DNA of 64,000 bases from Brachypterus glaber (GCA_958510825.1 OY294047.1:38517229-38581228); one strand, 5' to 3'. Counted from the stretch's first letter, positions 35,849-47,550 are shown. The notes: generated by a model from the sequence alone, not told the origin. Numbers and translations: made by a program.

Positions 35849-36385
35849 TCATGGGCAATATCTTACTTTACCCACTAGTACCATAAATAACTATTAAATA
35901 ACGAAAACTAGTACCTAACTGTTTTATAAAAATATCTTTTAAATAATTTTATACAGCAATTTTATTCAACTTTGCAGATTTATTTTATTATACCTAAATA
36001 TTTAAATTTTAAATTCAATATGGATAAACTTATCCATGTATAATATATCTGATTCAACTTTTCCCTCTTTTAGAATATCATAAAAAGCAACACCAAGAGA
36101 AAAAAACAATGTTTGACGCTTTAAACAGCTGGGGATCCATCACATGACATGTCAGCCTTCTAGATAGAGGATGGAGGATGCTTTAAAGGCAGAAAATAAA
36201 TATTAGACTGGAGCACAAAGCTATAATATTTTAAAATAGTAAGTTATCTATACAGATTTTCTTTATAAAAAATTTACTTACTTGCAAAACAAAATAATAC
36301 ATTATTTTAGTTATTAATATTTTAACCAAAATTAAATCAAAATATGTCTTTACAAAATTAACAAGTAGCTTTTCTAGTTTTTATA

Positions 36386-36777
36386 CAGGGTGACTCAGAG
36401 TAAAATTTAGTTTTTTAACGTTCGCCCTACAAAAACTATAAAAGTTACACATTCTCGATGTTCTCTGTTGTTCTGGTGAACTTTTGTTGAACCGGGCGGT
36501 TTACCACAGAACCCGTTTCTTGAAATCGTTTAACCCATAAGTTTGCGGATAGTGCATTATTTACTCGGCGAATTTTGTAATGATAGACAAAACCTAAGAT
36601 TCGTTCAATTAAAAAAAGCCTCTACCATAAACGCGTGTTGTTCTCCCGACCACATCTCCATGTTTACTTATAATCCGGATGTATTAGCTACGTTTTGACA
36701 CTAGTACGCCATCTCTAACTTTTATGGTTTTTATAGGGGGAAAGTTTGAAATCTGAATTTTACTCTGAGTCACCCTG
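36386..36777. mobile_element. MITE T1, 392 bp, TA target duplication
   Basis: TIRs CAGGGTGACTCAGAGTAAAA on the left and the exact mirror on the right are flanked by TA on both sides (36384-36385 and 36778-36779). This is as for Tc1/mariner-type elements (family knowledge). The interior holds GGCGGTTTACCACAGAACCC and a CTACCATAAACGCGTGTTGT segment, with no transposase. Confidence 0.85.
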
Positions 36778-37610
36778 TAGGTGCTTGAATAAATTGTTAA
36801 ATTTAATTCTAACATGAATGATTAAATTTATTTCCAGTTAATTTTAGGCTTACATTTTAAAAATAAAAAATCTAAATTTTTAGTCAAAAATGTGCGTTTG
36901 TGTTGGAGTAAAGACTCCAAGTTTATTACCTTTTCAACAAAAAAAAAACAGCAAGAGAAAATGGGCTTACGTAGTGCACCGAGCACCTACCCAAACAGCC
37001 GCCATTTAATACAATTTACCTTAGGTAACTTTTTTTCAGTGTAAAAATTAAAAAACAATTACGCAATCATTAAAACAATAATACGAGGAGATGTGTTGTC
37101 TAAGTATCCCAAGAAAACTAAGTTTAGTTCCAGTCCAATATAGAATCGAGAGTAGGTTCTAAGAACTCTATCTCTTTCCAAGTTTCACCAACGTATCGGA
37201 CAAAGACAGACGATATTTGCACACTGCCTAGACGAAGATGGATGTTGCTATCCTATTTAGTATTACCGAGAGTTTGAAAGTGTATAGGGGGACAGGCCAA
37301 AAGTTTGTACAGTGAATGGAAGCCATTCTTCATCAATGCTTTTAGGGTTCACACGGTTTATTCATACACTGATAGTTGATGCTAAGCCATGGCTAAAATG
37401 GTGGTAAACATAAAATCAAATCAAAAATGATATATGAATAAGAGCGATTTAATTTAGAATAATTTAATTTAATTTTTAATTAAATTAGTTTTAACTACGA
37501 TATTGGTAGCTCACTGTGTAAGCTACGTTATATCTGAGTTGGTCACTTAATTAAGAATTTTGTGTAATTTATAAATATTATTTTTTTTTTTCAATATTTA
37601 ATAAAAAATC

Positions 37611-37735
37611 ATGTAGTAATAAGGTTATTAAAATAAAAGTATTAAATAAAAAAGTTTTTTCCACAACTAGGATTTGAACTTGAGGGCTTTCAAACACAAA
37701 ATGCTCTACCGTTAGAGTAGAGCTAAAAAATTTAC
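37611..37735 (-). mobile_element. tRNA-like block B, copy 1
   Basis: On the minus strand, GCTCTACTCTAACGGTAGAGC looks like a D arm once its last base is added, and GTTCAAATCCTAG like a B box/T loop. Acceptor and T stems do not pair, so it is taken as a SINE or tRNA relic, not a gene. It is duplicated at 38170-38284. Confidence 0.4.
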
Positions 37736-37843
37736 TCACTTTTAAAACAAAATAATAGATCATTTTAATTATTAATATTTTAACCAAAATTAAATCCAAA
37801 TATGTGTTTACAAAATTAACAAGTAGCTTTTCTAGTTTTTATA

Positions 37844-38166
37844 TAGGGTGACTCAGAGTAAAATTTAGTTTTTTAACGTTCGCCCTATAAAAACTATAAA
37901 AGTTACAGAGAGCGTACTTGTATCAAAACGTAGCTAATACATGCGGATTATTAGTAAACATGGATATGTGGTCGGGAGAACAACACGCGTGTTTATGGTA
38001 GAGTCTTTTTTTGAATCGAACGATTCTTACTATTGTGGCTAGGCGACGTTTCTGTAATCATTTTCGAAGTTCTCCGTTGTTCTGCTGAACTTTTGTTTAC
38101 CCGGGCGGTTTACCACAGAACCCGTTTCTCGAAATCGTTTAACCTAGAAGTTTGCGGATATTGCAT
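37844..38166. mobile_element. Rearranged T1 copy with an internal inversion
   Basis: It starts like T1 (TAGGGTGACTCAGAG). From about 37917 it then carries the reverse complement of the T1 right-hand interior (CAACACGCGTGTTTATGGTA). It returns to T1 orientation at about 38065-38160 (GGCGGTTTACCACAGAACCC). The right TIR is missing; the sequence joins directly to block B'. Confidence 0.7.
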
Positions 38167-38169
38167 TGC

Positions 38170-38284
38170 ATGTAGTAATAAGGTTATTAAATTAAAAGTA
38201 TTAAATAAAAAAGTTTCTTCCACAACTAGGATTTGAACTTGAGGGCTTCCAAACACAAAATGCTCTACCGTTAGAGTAGAGCTA
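38170..38284 (-). mobile_element. tRNA-like block B, copy 2
   Basis: This is a near-identical duplicate of 37611-37735 and keeps the same A-box-like and B-box-like motifs. Confidence 0.4.
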
Positions 38285-38858
38285 ACGTTAAAGTCAAAAA
38301 TTTTAAAACTAGTTCCAATTAATATCATTAATGTCTTAGTCTATGATACATAGAAGTTAAACCAAACCTTAACACTATATTATTATTAATTTATGGACAT
38401 AAAACTTAACAATTATTAAAAAAATATATTTTAATCAATAAAAATGTGTAGATGTCTCCGGCTCAAGCCATTAATTTTACTTGGCACACAGAAAAATTTT
38501 ATATCGTAGCTTAACTAAATAAAGTAACCTTAATTCATTTAATTAAGTTGTGGATCATAAGGAGTTTTCATGAATTAGATATATATTTTTCATGTTTAAA
38601 ATTACTAATTTTTGGACGGTTTGCCCAATCTTTAACACTAAACTAACTAATAATTTAACCAATGGGATGTCAGAATTATTTGACATTTCATTTTATTATT
38701 TAAATTCTTATTTTAGTGTTAATTATTGAATAAATTAACGTTTTGTCATAAGTTTTGTCATAGTATAATAAAATGTAAGAAATTAGTATAATTTTATTAT
38801 GAAAATCACAATTAACTATTATAAAATCTATAATTTATTTGAGGCGTATATATATTTA

Positions 38859-39083
38859 CAGTAATATTAATTTGAGCCATTTCGCCTCAATGACTATTTA
38901 TGACTAATAATATTTTTTAGGTAAAGAAGATATAGCAGATAAGTATTATTTTAAACGCAATACCTTACCAGCGCATCTAGAAATAGGTGCGCCTGATAAG
39001 AACATTTTAATTTTATTTTCTGTTTTAGATTTTTTACGATATAAATAGTCATTGAGGAGAAATGGCTCAAATTAATAATACTG
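38859..39083. mobile_element. MITE with 45-bp TIRs, TA target duplication
   Basis: The left arm CAGTAATATTAATTTGAGCC continues into ATTTCGCCTCAATGAC and is mirrored at the right with two mismatches. TA flanks both ends (38857-38858 and 39084-39085). The 225-bp interior has no ORF. It is Tc1/mariner-like by its target. Confidence 0.85.
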
Positions 39084-39613
39084 TAACTATTATAGTTATT
39101 ATTCCTATGTTGCTGTCATTTATTTAAAGAACAACTTTACCGCTTTATTTAAATAATTTAATCTAATTTTCTCAAAACAAAAATAGTACTTTATGACAAG
39201 TTTATTTAATGTTAATAAATTATATTTATTATAATTATTAAATTACCATGCTATTTTCTGTAATAAATAATACAAGCCAGCATACTTTGTAAATAAACCG
39301 TGAATATATGTAATGCTTGTTATGCTATAGTATACTCTTTACAGGGAGTAATATGTTACTACTACTTTTTAAAATATGATTTCTTTGATCTTTTTTTTTT
39401 TAAACTTATAACTATATAACTTATAACTTTTTTTATGATTATTTTTTCAAAATTCGTTTCATATTAACATCAATTAAATTAACGTTTTCTGAAAATTTGT
39501 AATCAGACTTTCTATTTTTTATCATTTTTTGTCAAGTGTCAACTTTTTTTATTTTAAAACGTACAAAAAAGGTGACAAACAAACGGACGGATGGATAGAC
39601 AGACGATATTTTT

Positions 39614-39769
39614 AAAGGTTATGGTGTATTTAGACATAATTATCACTAACTAAGCTAAGCCATTCTGTAATTTTTATTGGCCAGGCGAGAAGCCATCTTT
39701 CGTTTTGGCCAATCTAAAAGCCAGAACGGCTTAGTTTAGTTAGTGATAATTATGACTAAATCAGCCTTT
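39614..39769. repeat. Foldback repeat F1
   Basis: AAAGGTTATGGTG...CATAATTATCACTAACTAAG is mirrored at the right, with inner arms TTGGCCA/TGGCCAA. A single end of the same type lies at 40420-40462 (TTAGTGATAATTATGCCTGA). Confidence 0.7.
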
Positions 39770-39783
39770 AGAATTTGTCAAAA

Positions 39784-39789
<6 letters not shown>

Positions 39790-39837
<48 letters not shown>
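39790..39837. repeat. (TA)n microsatellite
   Basis: About 22 uninterrupted TA units are followed by a T run. Confidence 0.95.
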
Positions 39838-39845
<8 letters not shown>

Positions 39846-40419
39846 TTTTGATCTGGAATCGAGATTCTAATGCCAGTAAGAATTTGACAAATAAAATGTC
39901 AGAATTAGGAAATTAATATATTAATAAAATTAAGAAACATAACCTCAAATTCTATAATAAATTTTACGTGGTATGCAACAATTAAGATAAAGTATAAAAT
40001 ATAGCATAAAGTAATGATCTTAAAATACACCATATAAAAAGAAATTCTGAAATACACAAACTTTAGTGCAAAATTTTATAAACAATCGTTATCCAAGTAT
40101 AAAAATAAAAATGAAGATGGCGACACCTCTGTATTTTAAAAATTCGTACATTTTCAGTGTTAAGGAAAAACACAGTAGTTACATAAGAAAATAAAACGCG
40201 CTTTTGGAGATAAGTTGGTTTTAAAGCACGATTTTTAGTCCCACCATTTGCAAATATAGTAATAATCTTCCTGCGCAACAGATATTGTTTTTTTTTTTAC
40301 TTATTCAGTCGTATTTACACATGCTTATTATCTATTTGGCATTTACCTTAATTTATTATAAAATTTAGGGTTATGTTTCTTAATTATCTTAATTTTTTAA
40401 TAACTTAATTCAATCTAGT

Positions 40420-40462
40420 GTAGTTAGTGATAATTATGCCTGAATCGACCTTTACATTTCAT
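40420..40462 (+). repeat. Single end of foldback F1
   Basis: GTTAGTGATAATTATGCCTG followed by AATCGACCTTT matches the right end of 39614-39769 without a partner arm. Confidence 0.5.
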
Positions 40463-41396
40463 TGGTTTAATTATTAAATTAGTTTAGTTTTAATGATTGG
40501 GTAAATCAACCTTAAGTAATTTTTGATAAATTTGGAAACTTGTAAACCATCGCATAATAATATGTATTAAATATACTATAATATAGTATTCTTGAAGCAC
40601 TTCTTACCGTGAAGAGTGTTATAAATAATATATTAAAATCTATGAAATTGCTATTCACTGTACAACATAAAATTTTTACTATAAAATTATTTATGACTAG
40701 GAATAAAATTCCTATTGGAATTCAAGAAGGTTAAATAACAACGGTTTATATGATTTTTTGCTAGTTATTCAAATGTGAGCAAAATACTGAAAACTGCATT
40801 TTGTGTATGCCTATAGGCATAACAATTACTAGAGTGTTTTTCCAAACATTACATAATTCGAATTGAAATTATAACCAAAACTGTGTATAAAAACTTGACT
40901 GAACTAAAACACCCGTTATTTTTGGTTAGAAGGAAATTGTCGAGTCCTTTCAATTAGTCTCCGTAGTGAAGTTGTACATTGTATTATAAAATATGTAATA
41001 AATCTGTAAAAAACAAATTTTTAACAGGTTAACAGGTCAAAAAGCTTTAACTTTAATTGGTTTGGTTACATTATGAAATTGCCACTATTTTCAAACTTAC
41101 CCAGTCCGAGTCTGTGCAAATTTATGTTTGTTACACTTTTGTTAAATTAAAACTTATAATTTTAGCCAATACAGATTTTAAAATTAAGTTATGAAATTCG
41201 GTAAAATTTTACATTTTTCTTTTAAAATTTTAGTACCTACCGGTAATTAAAATTACAAGAAATATTTTTTTACAGTGTATTCTAAGACTTTTCCTAAATA
41301 AATATAAAATAATATTTTTCCTGTAAAAATAAATTCTAAACACATTTTTTTTTCAGCTAATCATTAAACCAATTTAATTTGGTACCATAGGGTGCC

Positions 41397-41612
41397 CCTG
41401 CCACGATATCCAGGGGCGGCGTCAGCAAAACGCGAGAGAGGGACATGAAAATCTAATAGCTGTAAAACACGCCAGAAAAGTTGTACCGGAAAATTACTAT
41501 CCGATTTATTTCGTGATATGTAATTTTAGAAAAGAAATTTTGGAGTCACTCTGTCTAGTGGCGGTTTTAGCGCCGTCTTAAGGGCTAGAGACCCTGGATA
41601 TCCTGACAGTTT
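41397..41612. repeat. GC-richer foldback remnant
   Basis: CACGATATCCAGGGGCGGCG is answered by CGCCGTCTTAAGGGC...ACCCTGGATATCCTG. The arms are short and imperfect, so this is a weakly supported element. Confidence 0.4.
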
Positions 41613-41765
41613 TGTCATAATATGAAAGGTGTCTTATAAAAGTAAAAAAAAAGATTTTACTTATTCAGTATTTTTTTTAGGTTAGCTGGACTTATATGCA
41701 AATTGGTTGTTAACACTGAGATGCCAGATACCAGCAGCCTCCTACACATTACATTACATTACATG

Positions 41766-42033
41766 TTTGTTTAACCTCGCACTATTCTACTTAATTAAGC
41801 ATCCCCTAAGTCCAGGACTTGTGTGGGCTAGTAGAAGAGGAATCACCGGCTTTAACTGACTTTCGAACCAGTTTATAGGGAGTATCCCTTTTACTTATCG
41901 CATTGCCAAATTTCAATTATTAATTAACTGAAAAATGCAAATCGGCGCCAGTGAGAATCGAACTCACGCTAGTTGCTATGTACACGCGCTAACCCACTAC
42001 ACTGTGCCTTCCATAAACTACGCTGTGCCTCCC
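41766..42033 (-). mobile_element. tRNA-derived SINE, copy 2
   Basis: This is the same family as 1802-2071 in inverse orientation. The minus strand shows CACAGTGTAGTGGGTTAGCG as A box and GAGTTCGATTCTCACTGGCG as B box, then the shared body. The tail here is an (ATGTA)n-like repeat at about 41747-41770. The promoter head is partly doubled (GGCACAGCGTAGT, then GGCACAGTGTAGT). Confidence 0.85.
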
Positions 42034-42715
42034 ATAATACAATACAGAGCTCTTGAACATTTTTGACAAAAACTAGAAAAATTAACATAATATGTCAATA
42101 TTTCTGTTATATGTGAAATTGAAAAGAAAAACAAAAAATACAAAGATTTTTAGATTTTTTACAAATTGTAATATTTTTTTTTATTATGTTCCATTTAACA
42201 TATTAATATTTTGCATTTTTTATAATTATTATGCGTCTGGTGACAAAAATGCCAGATTATAACAAGTATCCAAGTTTTCTTTCAAGCATACAACGCCTGA
42301 CGTAGCTAGATAGAGTGACTTTAAAGAAAATTGGCCGACATGCAATTTATAATTCAGTCATGACATCTTGGAAAAGTAATTTTTGTTTTAGATTGTTTTT
42401 TTTTTCTATTTTAGTTTATGATATTTTCATTTTAGTTATTTAGTTGGGTTTTGTTTTCTGGATATGAAGTTAAATTATTGTTTTGTTGTTTGACTAACTT
42501 AATATAGAAAAACGCACGTGTGCCATCCAGGTTAATTTAATAGAATTTTATAAGTTTTAGTCCTGACTTAAAAATTTTATTTTGTCAAATTCTAATTTGA
42601 TAGTTACCTTTTAGAAAATAAAATGATTGTGAATAAAATATTCTACATTAAAATATTCTATATTAAAAATTAACAGTTAAAACAACTTTTTACAAAAATT
42701 CGATTGTATTGTAAC

Positions 42716-42969
42716 CAACGAACTAATAACTCTTCTTTCTAGAATACGCATACCGTTAAAATAAAGTATCGCCAACATCTCGGTTTGTTTGTAAACAAAT
42801 AGTAGGTATATTTAGGCCTGAACAATAACAATTACCAGTATCTGGTATTGTTGTCTCTGTTAGAACAAAGATGTGCGAGTAAGACAGACCAATGTTTATG
42901 TTGCCGACGTTTTTGTCAGTTTTAACGAATGAAATGAATATTCTAGAGAGAAGAGTTATTAGTTCGTTG
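42716..42969. mobile_element. hAT-type MITE, copy 1, perfect 8-bp TSD
   Basis: TIRs CAACGAACTAATAACTCTTC and its mirror bound 254 bp. The flanking octamer ATTGTAAC is identical on both sides (42708-42715 and 42970-42977). Eight-base duplications are the hallmark of hAT transposons (family knowledge). Copy 2 lies at 46326-46556. No transposase is encoded. Confidence 0.92.
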
Positions 42970-43158
42970 ATTGTAACAAAGGCTTCTTTAAGGGTTTTAA
43001 AAATGTAATGGGTAAAACTGAGCTAGTGATATATTAATAACACCGGCCCACAAAAAAAAATAGGTTCAATTACTATTTTAAAACCAGACCATATTTTTCT
43101 TACATATTTTTGGGCGCTGAAAACGAATCTGTCAATGAAAAAGTACCTCGCTCCCTTT

Positions 43159-43352
43159 CTATGTAAAAGTAGTTTCAGCCCGATTTGGCTGAATTAATGA
43201 TATGTTGTAGTTCTCGACATTTTGATCAAAAGTTTGAATATATCGAGACAGCTCGTCTAGTAGGTATTCTTTTTTGCAGATGTTTAAAAAAGCGAGCTTT
43301 TCAATGTCAACTTTGTTTTCAGCACACCAAATAACGTAAGAAAAATATAGAT
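43159..43352 (-). pseudogene. Coding-like remnant cut by a MITE end
   Basis: The minus-strand frame reads protein-like (YVIWCAENKVDIEKLAFLNI, then CKKEYLLDELSRYIQTFDQN) to a stop near 43159. Its would-be N-terminus is the antisense of the G1 MITE end at 43360, so the upstream coding part is separated by that insertion. No family was recognised. It could be the C-terminus of an old transposon protein or of a host gene copy. Confidence 0.3.
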
Positions 43353-43359
43353 CTGGTAA

Positions 43360-43419
43360 GGGAACGTTCAAGTAAACTTTCAAGTATTACGTAACGCAAA
43401 TTTTGATCATTTTGGACCT
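43360..43419 (+). mobile_element. MITE family G1, single end
   Basis: GGGAACGTTCAAG is preceded by TAA at 43357-43359. It is followed by a small internal duplication (ACTTTCAAGTA) and then TATTACGTAACGC, with CAAATTTTGATCATTTTGGAC as in the copy at 62577 less its last base. The opposite end is missing. Confidence 0.75.
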
Positions 43420-43935
43420 ACAGAAAGAGATAAAAGTATAACTATTATTGTTTTAAAATAAAATTATGCATATTTTAGGTAAAAATAAAATTTTAGATTA
43501 TATTTAAATTACATGAAAGTAAAATATTTGTTGGTTTTTTAAGTAAAAAGCTATTTTTTTAATTTTTATAACACAGCTATGTGTACAGTAGGTCTAAAGT
43601 TTCCTAGGGGACTTAAGACCTACTCCTTAATTTCACAGTCATTGATAATACCCCATTGTGTGTGAAGATTTTGTACTTGTTTTTGTGTTTAATAAGCTGT
43701 TTTATGTATTCTTTAATAATTTTGCATATAATGCACATTTTTTGTTGCACTGTGATAAAATCCAAATATAATATTTTTAAGGAATTTTCTTTTTGGGTTG
43801 GTATTGAAGACCTAAATTTATGTTGCCTAACGTATTGGACTGCTGTCCATTGACTTTATTTTTTTTTTGTTGGCATATGTAATTTGTCCAACCTGGTCAA
43901 AAAATTGGTGTATTTTCTAAGCAACCAGTTTATAT

Positions 43936-44038
43936 AAAGGTCTATTTTTTGTTAAAATGTCCGCTTATTAAATGCGTATTATACTTTTTACGTGTAATAA
44001 ACGTTTAATAAGCGGTTATTTTCAGAAAAAAGACCTTT
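43936..44038. repeat. Hairpin of about 48-bp arms
   Basis: AAAGGTCTATTTTTTGTTAA ... CCGCTTATTAAA ... GTATTATAC is mirrored after a TTTTTA loop with few mismatches. The size is compatible with a small-RNA hairpin precursor as well as with a MITE. Confidence 0.7.
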
Positions 44039-44612
44039 GTGTTTTCTGGGTAGGTGCGTTCGCATGTTTAAAAACAGTTGATTACGACTGTCACGTATAC
44101 ACAGATAATTGTAAATGCATCATTTACACAATCTGATAATCGAGGACATGTTAACGTGTACTTACAAAGACTAATTACCGACAACCACCAATGTGTACAA
44201 CAATTTATTTGCGACTACTTTTCAAACGATTTATTTTATTGTTACTACATCTAGATCTACTTTCAACAAGGTCGTACTATACCAAAATTTATTAACAGGT
44301 GATTTAATTCATGTAAAATATCTTTTTTTGGACCGACATTCTCAAAAATATATTTTTCTACTACCTAATTAAGTGCTAGCTTACATATTATCTACCGTTG
44401 TCAAGGCTTGTTTACCTTGGCAACCAATAAAATCAGTGAACTCATTTATTATTGACCGTTGTTAAGCATTGTTTATTGACGACGGTCAATAATGAAAATT
44501 TTTTGAGACAACTACTAACTTTTTTCAACTTATTTGTCAAACTGACAGCTATGTCAAAATAATTTTAGAACTTTATTTTTAACTGATATTTGGAGTTACT
44601 AGCTTTAGGTAG

Positions 44613-44760
44613 TAGAAAAAATAGTGTATGCTACACGTATGCGAACTATCTTAAGTGTTCTCGACTGATTTTTTGCCTCGACTCCGTCTCAGCATAAAAA
44701 CTTCAGTCTCGAACACTAAAGACTTAGTTCGCATACTAGGTGCATAATATACTATTTTTC
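44613..44760. repeat. Palindromic family P1, full member
   Basis: The left end GAAAAAATAGTGTATGCTAC and right end TGCATAATATACTATTTTTC are inverse. Inner arms are ATGCGAACTA/TAGTTCGCAT and GTGTTCTCGACTG/CAGTCTCGAACAC, around GCCTCGACTCCGTC. The ORF read on the minus strand is a palindrome shadow. Confidence 0.7.
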
Positions 44761-44880
44761 GTTTGGTACTCATTTTTGAAGAGAGAATGTCATACGCATG
44801 TATGGAAATCAAAAGACGTCTCCGCCCAGAAAAAAACACTTTCGGTTTATGTATTTACAGGAAATTCAACGTATAATATA

Positions 44881-45121
44881 CACAGAAAAAAATATTGTTT
44901 TAAATCAAGAATGTGTAATTTGGCTATAACGAAGAGAATATATTTTCCTTTAAAGCAAAATTGTGTTTTAAATATGAAAAGATAAGAATATGGTATACTT
45001 AAAAGGAGAATATATTTTTAAATATGAAAGGATAAGAATATGGTCTGCATAGAAGAAGAATATATTCTCTTCTTTATATACATATCGCCATATTCTTGAT
45101 TTAAGACAATATTTTTCTGTG
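44881..45121. mobile_element. MITE family C1, copy 2
   Basis: The ends CACAGAAAAAAATATTGTTT and ACAATATTTTTCTGTG are inverse, extending to TAAATCAAGAAT. It is 241 bp and shares internal GATAAGAATATGGT blocks with 32354-32581. It lies about 120 bp from a P1 member. Confidence 0.85.
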
Positions 45122-45675
45122 TGTACATTTTTAATGTCAATAACAGATAGTAACAATCCATGAACCTAGTAAAAAACTTTGATTTGAGCTAACCAATTGA
45201 GCTAAAGTATTTTGTATAAATAAATAAAATCTAGATAAAAACAAGCAGTGAAGATATGTAATGCTACGCATTCCATTATATATTACACAGTAGATAGTAT
45301 ATTGCAGTTTTCCAAATAGGAAAGTTAAAATAACTTAAAACGCAAAATTAAATATCGCTTCCAAGTTGGAAGTTCCAACAAGTATACTTTCTCTGTATGC
45401 CTAGTTTCCAAAAATCAATTTTTTTCCAAAACGTTTTTTTTTTCCAAAATCGAAAAATTTTTAAATTTGATTCAATTCAAAATTAAAAAAAAAAACAAAA
45501 AATCTGAATTCCTTTAAAATTATTTTTTCAAAAACTGAATTAAATTGTAAAAAAAAAAATTGAGAAAGATATTTTTTTCGCTTTTTTAAAAAGTTTAACC
45601 CCGAATAACTTTTTTGTTTTTTGAGAATTTTTCGTCTAGGACGTATTTTAGCGATTTCTCTTCTAAATTACCGTA

Positions 45676-45713
45676 TTATACTATTCTAGCGCTTACGCGC
45701 TGTGAATAGTATA
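45676..45713. repeat. Short hairpin
   Basis: TTATACTATTCTAGCGC and GCGCTGTGAATAGTATAA pair almost fully around TTAC. It resembles the ATAGTATA ends of family P1. Confidence 0.55.
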
Positions 45714-46325
45714 ACAAGATTACTATAAACTGATTAAAGTCCAGTATTTACACGAACTTTCCTTAAGGTACAAAATATCGTAAATATTATTTTCTTCTTT
45801 GTTTTAATTCGTCTTTGTGATTAAATTCGTACCTATAGTATACGTAAAGTATGATTAATATTCTTTGTTCTTTTACTTATTCTTATTTTCCGACTATTTT
45901 TTTCTTTACGTTTTGAAACGTTGTTGAACTTCTGTCTCGAACGTTTTATTATCTATTTGCTCAGACTCTTATGTACCTAATTTTCAGTACAAATACGATT
46001 ATATTTTTTAATTTATTACGTACAATATTTCATTATTACTGTTCTTGAACTAACAAACTATTTACTGTTTTAGCTGTATTGATTTATGTTTCTCGAAAAA
46101 CCCTTTTCACCTGAAAAATAATTTATGTGAGATCGACTGGCTAAGTTTAATTTTATGTCAAAAGCTAAACACCTTCAGTTAGATTACTGATGCAAGTTAT
46201 TTGCGAAACAATTTTACACTACATTTAAACTATTTGACATAGACTTGAAATTTTAACCACTAATTATTTGATCCAAATCTATGCCAGCGCGTTCTTGAAA
46301 GTTAGTTTATTCAGTGACTTGCAGC

Positions 46326-46556
46326 CAACGAACTATTAACTCTTCTCTCTAGAAGTATTGCCAGCATCTCGGATTGTTTATAAACACTATTTGTGTATAT
46401 TCAGGCTTCAACAATATCAATAACCAGTAACTGTTATTTTTTTCTCTGACAGAAAAAAGGTGTGTGAATAAGACAGACGAATGTGTATGTTGGCTACGTT
46501 TTTGTCAGTTTTTACGAATGAAATGCCTATTCTATAGAGAAGTTATTAGTTCGTTG
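46326..46556. mobile_element. hAT-type MITE, copy 2, perfect 8-bp TSD
   Basis: Ends CAACGAACTATTAACTCTTC and the mirrored GTTCGTTG are flanked by the identical octamer CTTGCAGC (46318-46325 and 46557-46564). It aligns with copy 1 along its whole length, with deletions. Confidence 0.92.
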
Positions 46557-46582
46557 CTTGCAGCTCTCCAGCATATGCTGCT

Positions 46583-47110
46583 TTTAAAAGCCACTTTACA
46601 CGAAGCAATTTGTGCGCAAGTTTGATGCTATGCAAGTTTGTTGCAAGAATGATTCAGTCACTGCGCATGGCTTCAGGCAAGTTTGAGGCCATTTTCGTGC
46701 CATCATATTGTTTAGAACATGTTCTATTTTTCGGCGATTTTCACGCAAGTTTTATGGTTATTTTCGTGGTACCAACCTGGAAAAAACTTACCAAATCGAT
46801 TTCATTTTACTAGTATAGTAGCAACTGCAAATGTTAATAATTATTATTAATAATAGGTCGGTCGGTCTAACTAAAAAACTTCCTTAAAAAAGCAAATGCT
46901 AGGTTATGTTTTTGTCAACAAACGCAGAGACACGTCAAAATTGTCTGGTTGGCAGCACTGTTTACCTTGCAATATATTGCACCAAACTTGCGTACAACTT
47001 GCTCGGTGAAAAGGCAAATCAATGTCCAATTGTCCTCATGCTATATCTGGCAGCAAACTTGCATAGCATCAAACTTGCGTACAAATTGCTCCGTGTAAAG
47101 TCGTCTTAAG
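46583..47110. mobile_element. Foldback element with about 55-bp TIRs
   Basis: CACTTTACACGAAGCAATTT continuing GTGCGCAAGTTTGATGC is mirrored at 47045-47103. The repeated GCAAGTTTG word also occurs inside. The interior of about 400 bp has two accidental ORFs and no transposase. Target duplication unclear. Confidence 0.75.
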
Positions 47111-47550
47111 ACAGTGCCTTTTATCACGGTGAAGATAAGAAGAAACCCTAAAAACAATGTATGCGCATTACATATAAACTTTGATTTTAATAAAGCGAGT
47201 ATCTTGGCTTAAAATATCATACTCGTATTAATAAAACAAACAACGTAAATTTTTAAACCAGAATCTAATAAATTAAAAATTGGTGATATTGTCATTAAAA
47301 AAAATTGTCACCACTTGCCAACTTATTTATTTTATAGATTTTTCTGTCTAATTGAAACTTTTTGTTTTGTTATTATTTCTATAACAAAAGCCTGAACTTC
47401 AGTGACTTTTAGATGACATTTCGCATTATTTTTTCCTTACAGTTTACACTTCTATGCTTTTTCCCTCCCATCATAAAATCCCTATTATTTTCCCTGGATC
47501 CAATATTCTAGTCTGATCGACTTAACAGTTTTCAATCGTTGACCCATAGC

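Larger units (their letters stand above)
36272..38284 (+). repeat. Tandem segmental duplication carrying element T1
   Basis: Block A (36272-36385) recurs at 37732-37843, element T1 (36386) recurs at 37844, and block B (37611-37735) recurs at 38170-38284, in the order A-T1-spacer-B then A'-T1'-B'. The first unit is about 1460 bp with some 820 bp of extra spacer; the second is about 550 bp. Block identity is high (about 90%). Confidence 0.8.

Noticed and set aside
37660..37735. Possible tRNA gene on the minus strand
   Set aside because: D-arm and T-loop motifs are present, but acceptor and T stems do not pair; treated as a SINE relic.
41070..41150. Minus-strand donor CTGG|GTAAGT near 41104
   Set aside because: A strong donor, but no convincing acceptor within a few hundred bases, so no exon can be bounded.
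46060..46130. Minus-strand CAG|GTGAAA after a T-rich tract, as a fourth ratchet site
   Set aside because: The regenerated donor is weak, the downstream donor is poor and the segment has stops in every frame.
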